Source: Actinomycetospora straminea (GTDB taxonomy: Bacteria; Actinomycetota; Actinomycetes; Mycobacteriales; Pseudonocardiaceae). Taken from it: a stretch of 64,000 nt of DNA. Made by a program: the position numbers and the translations under genes. Position 1 is the stretch's first letter. Each line of letters opens with the position of its first letter. Positions 45,082-54,205 of this stretch are shown piece by piece. The stretch is from contig NZ_JAQZAN010000027.1 of NCBI RefSeq assembly GCF_028737255.1, positions 1 to 64,000 on the forward strand, in the 5' to 3' direction. Under the pieces are notes generated by a model. The model was not told the origin of the DNA. It did no database searches and was given only the letters and a program-made list of their open reading frames with translations.

Positions 45082-45893
45082 GCACCACCCACACCCGCCC
45101 GGTCACGCGGCGCCGCCCGACCCTCCGACCCTCCTGGCACGCGGTGCCGTGGGCGTTCGGCGCGGGCGTCGTCGGGGTGCAGATCGCGTTCCCGCTCACC
45201 GGCGGCGGCACCCCGACGCTGACCGTCCTCGCCGTCGCGCTCTTCGCGGCCGCCTCGGTGTCCCACGCCCTGCTCACCCGCGGGCCGGCCGCCGCGGTCG
45301 GTCTCGTCGTCGTCGCCGGCGGCGGCGGGCTGCTCGTCGAGGCCGTCGGGCTCGCGACGGGCGTGCCGTTCGGCGAGTACCGCTACACCGGCACGCTGGG
45401 CCCCGAGGTGCTCGGCGTCCCCGTCGTCGTGCCCCTGGCCTGGGCGATGATGGCCTACCCGTCGCTGGTCGTCGGCCGCCGTCTCGCCGCGGCGCTCGGT
45501 CGCGGGCGGGGCGCGGTCACGGTGCTCGGGGCCTGGGCTTTGGCCACCTGGGACGTCTTCCTCGACCCGCAGATGGTCGAGGCCGGGCACTGGTACTGGC
45601 TCGAGCCCTGGCCGACGCTGCCCGGGGTGCCGGGCATCCCGGTGTCGAACTTCGCGGGCTGGCTGCTCGTCGCCCTGCTCATGATCGCCGCGCTCGACCG
45701 CGTCGTGCCGGCGCCGCAGGAGGGCGACGACCGGCTGCCGCTGACGCTGTGGTGCTGGACGTTCCTGTCCTCGACGATGGCCGCCGCCGTGTTCTTCGGG
45801 CGGCCGTCGGTGGCGCTGGTCGGCGGCGTGCTCATGGGGCTGGTCGGGGTGCCGCTGCTCGTGGTGCTGCGACGCCACGGGGCCCGGACGTGA
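45078..45893 (+). CDS. cruF: CruF-type carotenoid hydratase
   Basis: This 271-residue membrane protein of the PF04240 (carotenoid synthase-like) family adds water to the 1,2 double bond of an acyclic carotenoid end. Motifs: VEAVGLATGVPFGEYRYTG, LGPEVLGVPVVVPLAW, ALATWDVFLDPQMVEAGHW and PGIPVSNFAGWLLVALLM. Gene order CruF-glycosyltransferase-desaturase matches routes to glycosylated monocyclic or acyclic xanthophylls. It is coupled to neighbours on both sides by GTGA overlaps. Confidence 0.88.
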   Translation: MSTTHTRPVTRRRPTLRPSWHAVPWAFGAGVVGVQIAFPLTGGGTPTLTVLAVALFAAASVSHALLTRGPAAAVGLVVVAGGGGLLVEAVGLATGVPFGEYRYTGTLGPEVLGVPVVVPLAWAMMAYPSLVVGRRLAAALGRGRGAVTVLGAWALATWDVFLDPQMVEAGHWYWLEPWPTLPGVPGIPVSNFAGWLLVALLMIAALDRVVPAPQEGDDRLPLTLWCWTFLSSTMAAAVFFGRPSVALVGGVLMGLVGVPLLVVLRRHGART

Positions 45894-47002
45894 GGGTCGG
45901 GCGATGCGGGACCGCGCTCGGGACGGCTCTCGCCCTGGCGTCCCTCGGACTCACCGTCGACAACCTGCGCCGGCTGCGGGTCCCCGACCCGACCGCGCCG
46001 CCGCCGCGCGAGCGGGTCGCCGTGCTCGTGCCCGCCCGCGACGAGGAGGCCGACATCGTCGACTGCGTGCGGGCCCTGCTCGCCGCGGTCGAGGGCTGGC
46101 CGGTGCCGGCGGAGATCCTGGTCCTCGACGACGGGTCCACCGACACCACGGCCGCCCGGGTGCGCGCGCTCGGCGTGCGCGTCCTCGACGGCGTGCCGCC
46201 CCCGCCCGGCTGGCTCGCGAAGCCCTGGGCGTGCCACCAGCTCGCGCGCGCCACCACGGCCGACGTCCTCGTGTTCGTCGACGCCGACGTGCGCGTGGCG
46301 CCGCACGGGCTCGCGGCGACGGTCGACCTGCTGCGCCGCGCCGGCCTCGACCTCGTCAGCCCCCATCCCCGCCAGCGCGCCGAGGGCCCCGCCGAGCGGC
46401 TGGTGCAGCCGCTGCTGGCGTGGTCGTGGCTCGCGACGCTGCCGCTGGGGATCGCCGAGCGCTCGCCCCGCCCGACGCTGTCGGCCGCCAACGGGCAGCT
46501 GCTCGCCGTCGATGCGCGCGCCTACCGCGAGGCCGGCGGGCACCCGCCCGACCAGGTCCTCGACGACCTCGCCCTGCTGCGCGCGCTCAAGCGCCACGGC
46601 CGGCGCGGCGTGGTCGCCGACGGGACCGCGGTCGCCGAGTGCCGGATGTACCACGGGGCGGCGGAGGTCCGCGCGGGCTACACGAAGTCGCTGTGGGCGG
46701 CGTTCGGCACCCGCCCGAGCGCGGCCGCGGTCGTCGGGATGCTGGTGCTCGTCCACGTCGTCCCGGCGCTCGCGGCCCTCCGGGGCTCGCGGGTCGGGCT
46801 GGTCGGCTACCTCGCGGGGGTCGCGAGCCGGGTGCTCGCGGCCCGGCGCACCGGCGCGCGCCCGGGCGACGCCGTCGCGCACCCGGTGTCGGTGCTGGCG
46901 GTCGCCGCGCTGACCGTCGAGTCCTGGCGGCGTCGCCGCGCGGGCACCCTGCGCTGGCGCGGGCGCCCGGTGGTGGCCGAGTCGCCGTCGCGGGCGGCAT
47001 GA
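45890..47002 (+). CDS. CruG/CruC-like family 2 glycosyltransferase (carotenoid)
   Basis: This 370-residue GT-A enzyme has RVAVLVPARDEEADIVDCVR, LVLDDGSTDTTA, the metal site VFVDADVRVAP, and C-terminal hydrophobic helices (VVGMLVLVHVVPALAAL). The neighbours and order suggest that it glycosylates the hydroxyl made by CruF, as CruG does in cyanobacteria; sugar and acceptor are inferred. GTG overlaps the cruF stop, and its stop overlaps the next ATG. Confidence 0.82.
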   Translation: MRVGRCGTALGTALALASLGLTVDNLRRLRVPDPTAPPPRERVAVLVPARDEEADIVDCVRALLAAVEGWPVPAEILVLDDGSTDTTAARVRALGVRVLDGVPPPPGWLAKPWACHQLARATTADVLVFVDADVRVAPHGLAATVDLLRRAGLDLVSPHPRQRAEGPAERLVQPLLAWSWLATLPLGIAERSPRPTLSAANGQLLAVDARAYREAGGHPPDQVLDDLALLRALKRHGRRGVVADGTAVAECRMYHGAAEVRAGYTKSLWAAFGTRPSAAAVVGMLVLVHVVPALAALRGSRVGLVGYLAGVASRVLAARRTGARPGDAVAHPVSVLAVAALTVESWRRRRAGTLRWRGRPVVAESPSRAA

Positions 47003-48492
47003 CGCGCGCGGTCGTCGTCGGCGGGGGGCTCGGCGGGCTGGCCGTGGCCGCGCGGCTCGCCGCGTCCGGGCAGCGGGTGACGCTGCTCGAGGCGGCCGAG
47101 CGGGTCGGCGGCAAGCTCGGCACGGTCGAGGTCGACGGGTTCCGCTTTGACACCGGACCCTCGCTGGTGACCATGCCCGCGGTGCTCGAGCGCCTGTTCG
47201 CCGACACCGGCCTGCCCCTGCACGACGTCCTCGGCCTGCAGCGCCTCGACGTCGCGGCGCGCTACCGGTTCGGCGACGGCGTCGAGCTGGACCTGCCCGG
47301 TCGCCGCGAGCAGATCGCGCCGGCGCTCGACGACGCCCTGGGCGCCGGGGCGGGCACGCAGTGGGAGGCGTTCCTGGCGCACGCCGAGCGCGTGTGGGAC
47401 GCGACGCACGAGCACTTCCTCGAGTCGCCGGTCTCCCCCGGCGGGCTCGCGCGGCTGTCGCTGCGGGTGCGTGACGTGCTCGCCGTCGCCCCGTGGCGCA
47501 GCCTGCGCGGCGTCGGCGACCGCTACCTGCGCGACGAGCGCCTCGGCCTGCTGCTGGACCGCTACGCCACCTACTCAGGGTCGGACCCGCGGCGCGCGCC
47601 GGCGGCGCTCGCGGTCGTGCCGTACGTCGAGCAGCAGTTCGGGTCCTGGTACGTGCGCGGCGGGCTGCGGCGGCTCGCCGAGGCGGTGGCCGACCGGTGC
47701 CGGTCGCTGGGGGTCGAGCTGCGGACGGGGACGCGGGTCGCGGCGATCGACACGGTCGGCGACCGGGTGTCGGGCGTGCGGCTGGCCGACGGCGAGCGGC
47801 TGGCGGCCGACGTGGTCGTCGCCAACGCCGACGCGGCGACGGTCTACGGGCCCGACGGGCTGCTCCCCCACGCGGCGTCGGCCCGGCGCCTGGCGCGCAC
47901 CACGCCGTCGTCGTCGGGGTTCGTGCTGCTGCTCGGGCTCGCCGGTCGCGACATCCCCGGTCCCGGGACGCCCCACCACCGCGTGCTCTTCCCGCCCTCG
48001 CGCGCGGCCTACGACGCGGAGTTCGACGCGTACCGAGGCGGCGCCCCGGCGTCGGCGCCCGCGGTGTACGTCCACGCCCCCGACGACCCGGCGCTGCGCC
48101 CAGGCGGCGACGGCGAGGGGTGGTTCGTGCTGGTCACGGCCCCGCGCCACGACCCGGCGGGCGGGGTCGACTGGGACGCGCCGGGGCTCGCGCCGCGCTA
48201 CGCCGAGCGGATCCTCGAGGTCATGGCGCGCCGCGGGCTCGACGTGCGCCACCGCATCCGCTCGTGCACCGTGCGCACGCCTGCCGACCTGGAGCGCGAG
48301 ACCCTCGCCCCCGGCGGCTCGATCTACGGCACGTCGTCCGACGGCGCGCTTGCCGCGTTCCTGCGCCCGGCCAACCGCTCCCCGGTCGCCGGGCTCTACC
48401 TCGTCGGCGGCTCCTCCCACCCCGGCGGCGGCCTCCCCCTCGTGACCCTCTCCGCCGAGATCACGGCCCGCCTGGTCCGGTCCCGTCCGTGA
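46999..48492 (+). CDS. CrtI/CrtD-type carotenoid desaturase
   Basis: This 497-residue FAD enzyme has the dinucleotide motif VVGGGLGGLAVAARLAASG at the N-terminus, ERVGGKLGTVEVDGFRFDTG, SWYVRGGLRRLAEAVA and the C-terminal LYLVGGSSHPGGGLPLV. It is nearer to CrtD/CruO-like 3,4-desaturases in context than to a phytoene desaturase, because CruF and CruG lie upstream; sequence alone cannot decide. ATG overlaps the upstream stop (ATGA). Its TGA lies in a diverged palindrome (48483-48534) that also holds the stop of the convergent gene. No crtB/crtE is in view. Confidence 0.87.
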   Translation: MTRAVVVGGGLGGLAVAARLAASGQRVTLLEAAERVGGKLGTVEVDGFRFDTGPSLVTMPAVLERLFADTGLPLHDVLGLQRLDVAARYRFGDGVELDLPGRREQIAPALDDALGAGAGTQWEAFLAHAERVWDATHEHFLESPVSPGGLARLSLRVRDVLAVAPWRSLRGVGDRYLRDERLGLLLDRYATYSGSDPRRAPAALAVVPYVEQQFGSWYVRGGLRRLAEAVADRCRSLGVELRTGTRVAAIDTVGDRVSGVRLADGERLAADVVVANADAATVYGPDGLLPHAASARRLARTTPSSSGFVLLLGLAGRDIPGPGTPHHRVLFPPSRAAYDAEFDAYRGGAPASAPAVYVHAPDDPALRPGGDGEGWFVLVTAPRHDPAGGVDWDAPGLAPRYAERILEVMARRGLDVRHRIRSCTVRTPADLERETLAPGGSIYGTSSDGALAAFLRPANRSPVAGLYLVGGSSHPGGGLPLVTLSAEITARLVRSRP

Positions 48493-48534
48493 GTGAAATT
48501 CGCGGCTATAGCCGTGAACATCGCTCACGTACGG
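48483..48534. repeat. Diverged palindrome related to family A, copy 5
   Basis: This imperfect palindrome of about 52 bp shares the centre CTATAG and outer GTGAG/CTCAC arms with family A, but its middle differs (TTCGCGG / CCGTGAA). It contains the stop of the CrtI-type gene (48490-48492) and, on the reverse strand, that of the CDP-alcohol transferase (48525-48527), just as copy 2 does for its convergent pair. Confidence 0.75.
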
Positions 48535-49169
48535 AGCCGGCGGAAGACCGTCACCACGACCTGCACGAACCCGACCACGGCCAGTACCGCCGCGATCACC
48601 ACCGCGATCGTGGCCACCGGCAGGCCGGGCGTCAGCGCCGTGCCCAGCAGCCCCAGCGCCGTCACGATCACGCGTGAGGGCCGCTCCCACACGCTGACGA
48701 CACCGACCTCGGGCAACGCCGCCGAGGCCCGCACCGACTCCTGCAGCAGCGTCAGCGTCCCCACCCCGACCGCGAGCCACCCCGGCGCGCCCGCCAGCAC
48801 CAGCGCCACGAGGAACGCGACGTCGCCGACCCGGTCGACGAGCTGGTCGAGCACCCGCCCCCACGCCGTCGCGGTGTCGGTGAGCACCGCGACCGCGCCG
48901 TCGAGCCCGTCGAGCAGCGCGCACAGCACCGCGAGCACGGCGCCGAGCACCACGCCCCACCGACCGAGGAGCACCGCCGACGGCACCGCCACCCCGCACA
49001 CCAGCGACGCGAGCGTCAGCACCCACGGCGGCACCCGCCGGCGCGCGAGCGGGCGCACCAGCACGTGCACCACCCGCAGCCAGCCGAGCACGAGGCCCCG
49101 GGGCTCGATCCCGCCGTGCGCCGCCGACCACCGGCGCAGGTGGTCGGGGAACTCGGGGAAGGAGGTCAC
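48525..49169 (-). CDS. CDP-alcohol phosphatidyltransferase family membrane protein
   Basis: This 214-residue membrane protein has the CDP-OH-P motif as DGLDGAVAV-8-G-RVLDQLVD. The usual Ala-Arg pair is Ala-Val, but the catalytic Asp residues are kept. Hydrophobic helices fill the rest. It would move a phospho-alcohol group from CDP-diacylglycerol or a CDP-polyol. GTG overlaps the ligase stop (GTGA). Substrate cannot be assigned. Confidence 0.82.
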   Translation of the reverse strand: MTSFPEFPDHLRRWSAAHGGIEPRGLVLGWLRVVHVLVRPLARRRVPPWVLTLASLVCGVAVPSAVLLGRWGVVLGAVLAVLCALLDGLDGAVAVLTDTATAWGRVLDQLVDRVGDVAFLVALVLAGAPGWLAVGVGTLTLLQESVRASAALPEVGVVSVWERPSRVIVTALGLLGTALTPGLPVATIAVVIAAVLAVVGFVQVVVTVFRRLRT

Positions 49170-50158
49170 TGCTCCCGCACGACGTCGCCGGGATCCTTGT
49201 CGACGCGCAGGCCCTGGTAGCGCGGGTGGCGCAGGCGCCCGTCGCTGGTCCACTCGCCGAACCCCACCGCGCAGACCAGCTCGGGGCGCACCCAGTGCTG
49301 CCCCTTCTCGCGCACCGCGTCGACGAAGGGGCTCTCCGTCGTCGCCAGCGGGTCCAGCCGGTCGCGCAGCATCACCAGCGTCGCCGCGTCGTAGCCCGTC
49401 CCGACCTTCCCCGCGTAGCGCAGGTCCCCGTCGGCGTAGTAGCCGACGAGCAGCGCGCCCAGCCCGCGCCGCGAGCCGGACGGATCGGTCCAGCCGCCGA
49501 TGACGAACTCCTGGTCGCGGACGCACTTGAGCTTGAGCCAGTCGCGGCTGCGGCCCCCGACGACGTACGGGGCGTCGCTGCGCTTGGCGATCAGCCCCTC
49601 CCAGCCGTCCGCGCACGCCTCGGCGAGCAGGTCCGACGGGTCGCCCTCGAGCGCGGGCGAGCGGAACAGCGGCGCCTCGAGACCGACGACGGCGTCGAGG
49701 ATCCGGTGCCGCGTCGACTGCGGCAGCCGCGTCACGTCGACGTCGTCGAGCACGAGCAGGTCGAACAGGTGCGCCTCGACCGCCACGCCCGTGCGCCGCG
49801 CCCGGTCGGGGTTCGTGAGGTGCATGCGCGCCTGCAGGCTCGAGAACGTCCCGTCCGCCGCGGTGATCTCGCCGTCCAGCACGAACCGCGACGGCCCGTG
49901 CGCGGCGAGCGCCTCGACGATCTCGGGGTAGCTCGCGTCCATCGACTTCTCGTTGCGCGACCACAGCCGCGGCGCCTCGCCCCGCTCCCGGGTCGCGATC
50001 ACCCGGACGCCGTCGAGCTTGCGCTCGAACACCCAGCCGGCACCCGGCGGATGCTCCTTCGAGAGGGTGGCGAGCATCGGCGCCCGGTAGCGCACGTCCT
50101 CCGCCCGGCGCAGCGCGCGCTGCTGCTCGGGCGGCAGGTCCCACACGTCGTCGGGCAC
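49166..50158 (-). CDS. ATP-dependent DNA ligase (LigD ligase-domain type)
   Basis: This 330-residue ligase has adenylation motif I ERKLDGVR (Lys47), motif III HLFDLLVLDD, motif IV WEGLIAKR and motif V WLKLKC, then an OB-fold domain (FVIGGWTDPSGSRRGLGALL). It matches the stand-alone ligase domain of non-homologous end joining LigD, or LigC. Neither Ku nor a polymerase domain is adjacent. AGGAAGG lies 4 bases before the GTG. Confidence 0.9.
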   Translation of the reverse strand: MPDDVWDLPPEQQRALRRAEDVRYRAPMLATLSKEHPPGAGWVFERKLDGVRVIATRERGEAPRLWSRNEKSMDASYPEIVEALAAHGPSRFVLDGEITAADGTFSSLQARMHLTNPDRARRTGVAVEAHLFDLLVLDDVDVTRLPQSTRHRILDAVVGLEAPLFRSPALEGDPSDLLAEACADGWEGLIAKRSDAPYVVGGRSRDWLKLKCVRDQEFVIGGWTDPSGSRRGLGALLVGYYADGDLRYAGKVGTGYDAATLVMLRDRLDPLATTESPFVDAVREKGQHWVRPELVCAVGFGEWTSDGRLRHPRYQGLRVDKDPGDVVREQ

Positions 50159-50189
50159 CCCGCCTTCCTACCCCCTACCGTTCCGGTCC

Positions 50190-50378
50190 ATGAGCGAGCA
50201 GCGTCAGGACGCCGCCGACATCGAGCAGCGCTACGTCCAGGAGTACGACGAGGACGCGGCGCTGGTCGAGGGCCTCGACCCCGACAAGCCGCGCGAGCAG
50301 AAGACGACCGACCAGGTCGAGGCCGTCGGCGACGACGTCGAGACCGATGTCGAGGAAATGGCCGACCCCGAACGCTGA
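50190..50378 (+). CDS. Small acidic protein of unknown function
   Basis: This 62-residue protein is strongly acidic and hydrophilic (MSEQRQDAADIEQRYVQEYD and further Asp/Glu runs), probably disordered or helical. No family is recognised. It is likely real: TACCGT (50176-50181) ends 8 bases before the ATG, giving a leaderless start divergent from the ligase gene, and composition is unlike a chance frame. Confidence 0.6.
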   Translation: MSEQRQDAADIEQRYVQEYDEDAALVEGLDPDKPREQKTTDQVEAVGDDVETDVEEMADPER

Positions 50379-50447
50379 GGTCACGCCGGTGACCGACCGG
50401 TAACCACGCGTGGCGGCCGATCGTGGCCTGTGCCACGATCCTCCGCC

Positions 50448-52469
50448 ATGCGGTATCTGGTGACCGGCGGTACCGGGTTCCTGGGGCGGATGGTGCTCAC
50501 GCGCCTGCTGGCCCGCGACGACTGCGAGGCCGTCTACGCGCTCGTGCGCGAGGGCTCGCGCGACCGGCTGCTGCGCCGCCTCGCCGACACCCCGGGCCAC
50601 GACAAGGTCGTACCCGTCGTCGGCGACCTCACCCGCCCCCGCCTGGGCCTGCACGACGCCGAGGTCGACGGGCTCGCCGGCCGCGTCGACCACGTCCTGC
50701 ACCTCGGCGCGGTCTACGACATCACCGCCGACGACGACACCAACCGCGCCGCCAACGTCGACGGCACCCGCGGCGTGGTGGAGCTGGCGAGCCGCCTGCG
50801 CGCCGGCTGCCTGCACCACGTCTCGAGCGTCGCCGTCGCCGGCGAGTACGAGGGCACGTTCACCGAGGACGACCTCGACGTCGGGCAACGCTTCGGCAAC
50901 CCGTACCACGAGACCAAGTACGAAGCGGAACGCATCGTCCGCGAGGAGGGAGGAGTCCCCTGGCGCGTCTACCGGCCCGCGGTCGTCGTCGGCGACGCGC
51001 AGACCGGTGAGATGGACAAGGTCGACGGGCCGTACTACCTGCTCACGGCGATCTCGCTGCTCGGGCGGTTGCCGAGCGCGCTGCGGTTCGCGATCCCCGA
51101 GCTGGGCGCGACCAACGTCGTCCCGGTCGACTTCGTCGCCGACGCGATGGTCCACCTCGTGCACCGGCCCGGCTCCGACCGGCGCGCGTTCCACCTCGTG
51201 CACCCGCGCCCGCAGCCGCTCTCCGAGGTCTACAACGCCCTCGCCGCGCCGCTGGGCGCCCCACAGGTGCAGGCGACGATGCCGACCGGCGTCGGCGACC
51301 TCGTCCGTCGCGGCGCCGACCTCGCCCAACGCGTGCCCGCGCTCGCCGCGGCCCGCGACATCGTGCTGGCCGAGCTCGACATCCCGCCCGAGGTCCTGCC
51401 GCACCTGACCTTCGGCGCCCGGTTCACCGCCGAGAAGACCAACGCCGAGCTCGCCGGCACCGGCATCCGCAGCCCCGAGATCGGCGAGTACGCCGGCAAC
51501 CTCGTCGCGTACTGGCGCGAGCACCTCGACCCGAACCGCCACCGCCGCCCCCGCCCGGGCGGACCGCTGCAGGGCCGGCGCGTCGTCATCACCGGCGCCT
51601 CGTCGGGGATCGGGCGCGAGACGGCGTTCAAGGTGGCGCGCGCGGGCGGCGTCCCGCTGCTGGTCGCGCGGCGCACCGAGGAGCTCGAGGAGGTCAAGAC
51701 CCAGATCGAGCGCGACGGGGGCCAGGCCTGGGTGTACTCGTGCGACATCACCGACGCCGAGTCGGTGGACGCGCTGGTCAAGGCCATGATCAACGACCAC
51801 TCGGGCCCCGACACCGGCATCGACATGCTGGTCAACAACGCCGGCCGCTCGATCCGCCGCGGTGTGCGCCTCGAGCTGGAGCGCTTCCACGACTTCGAGC
51901 GCACGATGGCCATCAACTACTTCGGCGCCGTGCGGCTGACCCTCGCGCTGCTGCCGCACATGCTCGAACGGCGCTTCGGGCACGTCGTGGACATCTCGTC
52001 GATCGGGGTGCAGACCGGCCCGCCACGGTTCTCCGCCTACGTCGCGAGCAAGGCCGCGCTCGACGCGTGGGCGTCGATCGTCGCCACCGAGGTGCTCGGC
52101 GAGGGCGTCACGTTCACCACCGTCCACATGCCGCTGGTGCGCACGCCGATGATCGCCCCGACCCGCATCTACGACGCCTTCCCCACCGACTCCCCCTCCG
52201 AGGCGGCGGACAAGGTGATGCACGCGCTGGTCGACCGGCCCAAGCACGTCGGCACCGCGCTCGGCACGTTCGGGGCGGTGGCGGGTGCGCTGACGCCCGG
52301 TGTCAAGGACGCCGTCATGCACGTCGCCTACCGCGTGTTCCCGGAATCAGCGGCGGCACGTGAGGGTAGTGATCGTCCGAACCACGACGACGCGCGGACG
52401 CTGGACACCGGCCCGCTCTCGCGTGGCGCCCAGGCCATGGCCCGACTTCTCCCTGGAGTGCACTGGTGA
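50448..52469 (+). CDS. Two-domain fatty acyl-CoA reductase (AcrA1-like)
   Basis: This 673-residue protein has an extended-SDR N-terminal domain (YLVTGGTGFLGRMVLTRLL; YHETKYEAERIV with Tyr-xxx-Lys) and a C-terminal classical SDR domain (VITGASSGIGRETAFKVARA; NNAGRS; YVASKAAL). This layout matches mycobacterial AcrA1 (Rv3391), which reduces acyl-CoA to aldehyde or alcohol. It overlaps the acyl-CoA synthetase start by GTGA, so the pair would activate fatty acids and reduce them, feeding the wax synthase at 6138. ATG 50448 puts the glycine motif at residue 6. Confidence 0.9.
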   Translation: MRYLVTGGTGFLGRMVLTRLLARDDCEAVYALVREGSRDRLLRRLADTPGHDKVVPVVGDLTRPRLGLHDAEVDGLAGRVDHVLHLGAVYDITADDDTNRAANVDGTRGVVELASRLRAGCLHHVSSVAVAGEYEGTFTEDDLDVGQRFGNPYHETKYEAERIVREEGGVPWRVYRPAVVVGDAQTGEMDKVDGPYYLLTAISLLGRLPSALRFAIPELGATNVVPVDFVADAMVHLVHRPGSDRRAFHLVHPRPQPLSEVYNALAAPLGAPQVQATMPTGVGDLVRRGADLAQRVPALAAARDIVLAELDIPPEVLPHLTFGARFTAEKTNAELAGTGIRSPEIGEYAGNLVAYWREHLDPNRHRRPRPGGPLQGRRVVITGASSGIGRETAFKVARAGGVPLLVARRTEELEEVKTQIERDGGQAWVYSCDITDAESVDALVKAMINDHSGPDTGIDMLVNNAGRSIRRGVRLELERFHDFERTMAINYFGAVRLTLALLPHMLERRFGHVVDISSIGVQTGPPRFSAYVASKAALDAWASIVATEVLGEGVTFTTVHMPLVRTPMIAPTRIYDAFPTDSPSEAADKVMHALVDRPKHVGTALGTFGAVAGALTPGVKDAVMHVAYRVFPESAAAREGSDRPNHDDARTLDTGPLSRGAQAMARLLPGVHW

Positions 52470-54091
52470 AGACCCCGTTCGGCACCCCGACCGAGCTCGC
52501 CACCGGCCTGCGGCTGCTGACCGGGGCGGGCGTCGTCGCCCCGATCCCGCCGCACCGGCTCGCGATGTTCCCGACGGCGCTCTACCGCTACGGGTTCACG
52601 CCGACCACGGCCTACGTCGTCTCGCGCTGGCGCCACCCGGACCGCGTCGCGATCATCGACGACCGCGGCACCGTGACGTTCCGCGAGATCCACGACCGCA
52701 CCGACCGCCTCGCCCGCGCCCTCGCCGACCGGCGCGTCGGGCCCGGCAGCCGCGTCGCCGTGCTCTGCCGCAACCACCGCGGGCCGATCGAGACGATCCT
52801 CGCGGTGAGCAAGCTCGGCGCCGACGTCGTCCTGCTCAACACCGGCCTGTCGCCGTCCCAGATGAAGGCCGTGGTCGAGGAGCAGGAGATCACGACCGTC
52901 GTCTCCGACTCCGACCTCGGCGACCGCCTCGACGAGGTCCCCGACGACGTGCGGCGCATCTGGGCGTGGACCGAGGGCACCGGCTGCTGGGGCGACGACA
53001 CCCTCGAGGGCCTCATCGGCGCCGACGGCTCGCAGGAGCTGCCCACCAAGCCCCCGATCGGCAAGACGATCGTGCTGACCTCGGGCACCACCGGCACGCC
53101 CAAGGGCGCCGAGCGGCCCTCGATCGGCGGGATCGGGCCGGTCAACGCCATCCTCTCGCGCATCCCGCTGACCGCCCGCGAGCCCGCGCTGGTGTCAGCG
53201 CCCCTGTTCCACACGTGGGGCTTCGCCGCGTTCCAGATCGGCTCGCTCATGGGCTCGACGCTGGTGCTGCGCCGCAAGTTCGACCCCGAGGACGCGCTGG
53301 CCCAGCTCGCGCAGCACCGGTGCACCGCCATGTACGCGGTGCCGGTGATGCTGCAGCGCATCCTCGAGCTCGACGAGGAGGTCATCGCCCGCTACGACGT
53401 CTCGGCGCTGCGGACCGTCACCGCGACGGGTTCGGCGATGCCGCCGGCGAAGGTCACCGAGTTCCTCGAGACCTTCGGCGACAAGCTCTACATGCTCTAC
53501 GGCTCGACCGAGGTGTCGTGGGCGTCGATCGCGAAGCCCGAGGAGCTGCGCGCCGAGCCCGGCACCGCCGGCCGCCCGCCCGTCGGCACCGTCCTGAAGA
53601 TCCTGGGTGACGACGACCGGGAGCTCCCGGCCGACGAGACCGGGCGCATCTTCGTCGGCAACGAGATGCTGTTCACCGGCTACACCGGCGGGCGCGGGGA
53701 GACCGAGCTCGTCGACGGGATGCTCGGCACCGGCGACCTCGGGCACTTCGACCGCCAGGGCCTGCTGTTCATCTCCGGCCGCGCCGACGACATGATCGTC
53801 TCGGGCGGCGAGAACATCCACGCCGGCGAGGTCGAGGGCCTGCTCGCGGAGATGGACGGGGTCAAGGAGGCCGCGGTCATCGGCGTCGACGACGACGAGT
53901 ACGGCCAGCGCCTCGCCGCCTACCTGGTGCTCGAGTCGGGCGCGACGGTCGACGCCGACCAGGTGCGCGACCACGTCAAGAACCACCTGGCGCGCTTCGC
54001 CTCGCCCCGCGACGTGGAGTTCCTCGACGAGCTCCCGCGCAACAACACCGGCAAGGTGCTGAAGAAGGAGCTGGGCTCGTCGGCCTCGTGA
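52466..54091 (+). CDS. Acyl-CoA synthetase (FadD-like)
   Basis: This 541-residue adenylate-forming enzyme has P-loop TSGTTGTPKGAERP, ATP motif YGSTEVSW, TGDLGHFDRQGLLFISGRAD (hinge) and C-terminal NNTGKVLKKEL with the catalytic Lys. It forms acyl-CoA from fatty acid, ATP and CoA, in line with the reductase that overlaps it upstream. Chain length is not predictable. The stop TGA begins a hairpin-containing repeat-like stretch. Confidence 0.92.
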   Translation: MKTPFGTPTELATGLRLLTGAGVVAPIPPHRLAMFPTALYRYGFTPTTAYVVSRWRHPDRVAIIDDRGTVTFREIHDRTDRLARALADRRVGPGSRVAVLCRNHRGPIETILAVSKLGADVVLLNTGLSPSQMKAVVEEQEITTVVSDSDLGDRLDEVPDDVRRIWAWTEGTGCWGDDTLEGLIGADGSQELPTKPPIGKTIVLTSGTTGTPKGAERPSIGGIGPVNAILSRIPLTAREPALVSAPLFHTWGFAAFQIGSLMGSTLVLRRKFDPEDALAQLAQHRCTAMYAVPVMLQRILELDEEVIARYDVSALRTVTATGSAMPPAKVTEFLETFGDKLYMLYGSTEVSWASIAKPEELRAEPGTAGRPPVGTVLKILGDDDRELPADETGRIFVGNEMLFTGYTGGRGETELVDGMLGTGDLGHFDRQGLLFISGRADDMIVSGGENIHAGEVEGLLAEMDGVKEAAVIGVDDDEYGQRLAAYLVLESGATVDADQVRDHVKNHLARFASPRDVEFLDELPRNNTGKVLKKELGSSAS

Positions 54092-54166
54092 GTGTCGGCG
54101 AAGTATCCCTCTCGGCGTGCTCGACTGGATGCTGACACTCAACGTCCGTGTCGGTCCTTCGATCAC
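54092..54166. repeat. Hairpin and repeat-like stretch related to family B
   Basis: TGAGTGTC just after the FadD-like stop pairs with GACACTCA (54134-54141). The latter is part of GCTGACACTCAACGTC-13 bases-CGATCAC (54131-54166). Family B copies at 19029 and 20386 carry GCTGGCACTCAACGTC and CGATCAC with a 13-14 base gap, so this looks like a diverged relative. Confidence 0.5.
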
Positions 54167-54205
54167 TCCGGGCGGGCGCACGCGCGGATCGGTCAGACTG
54201 GTCCC

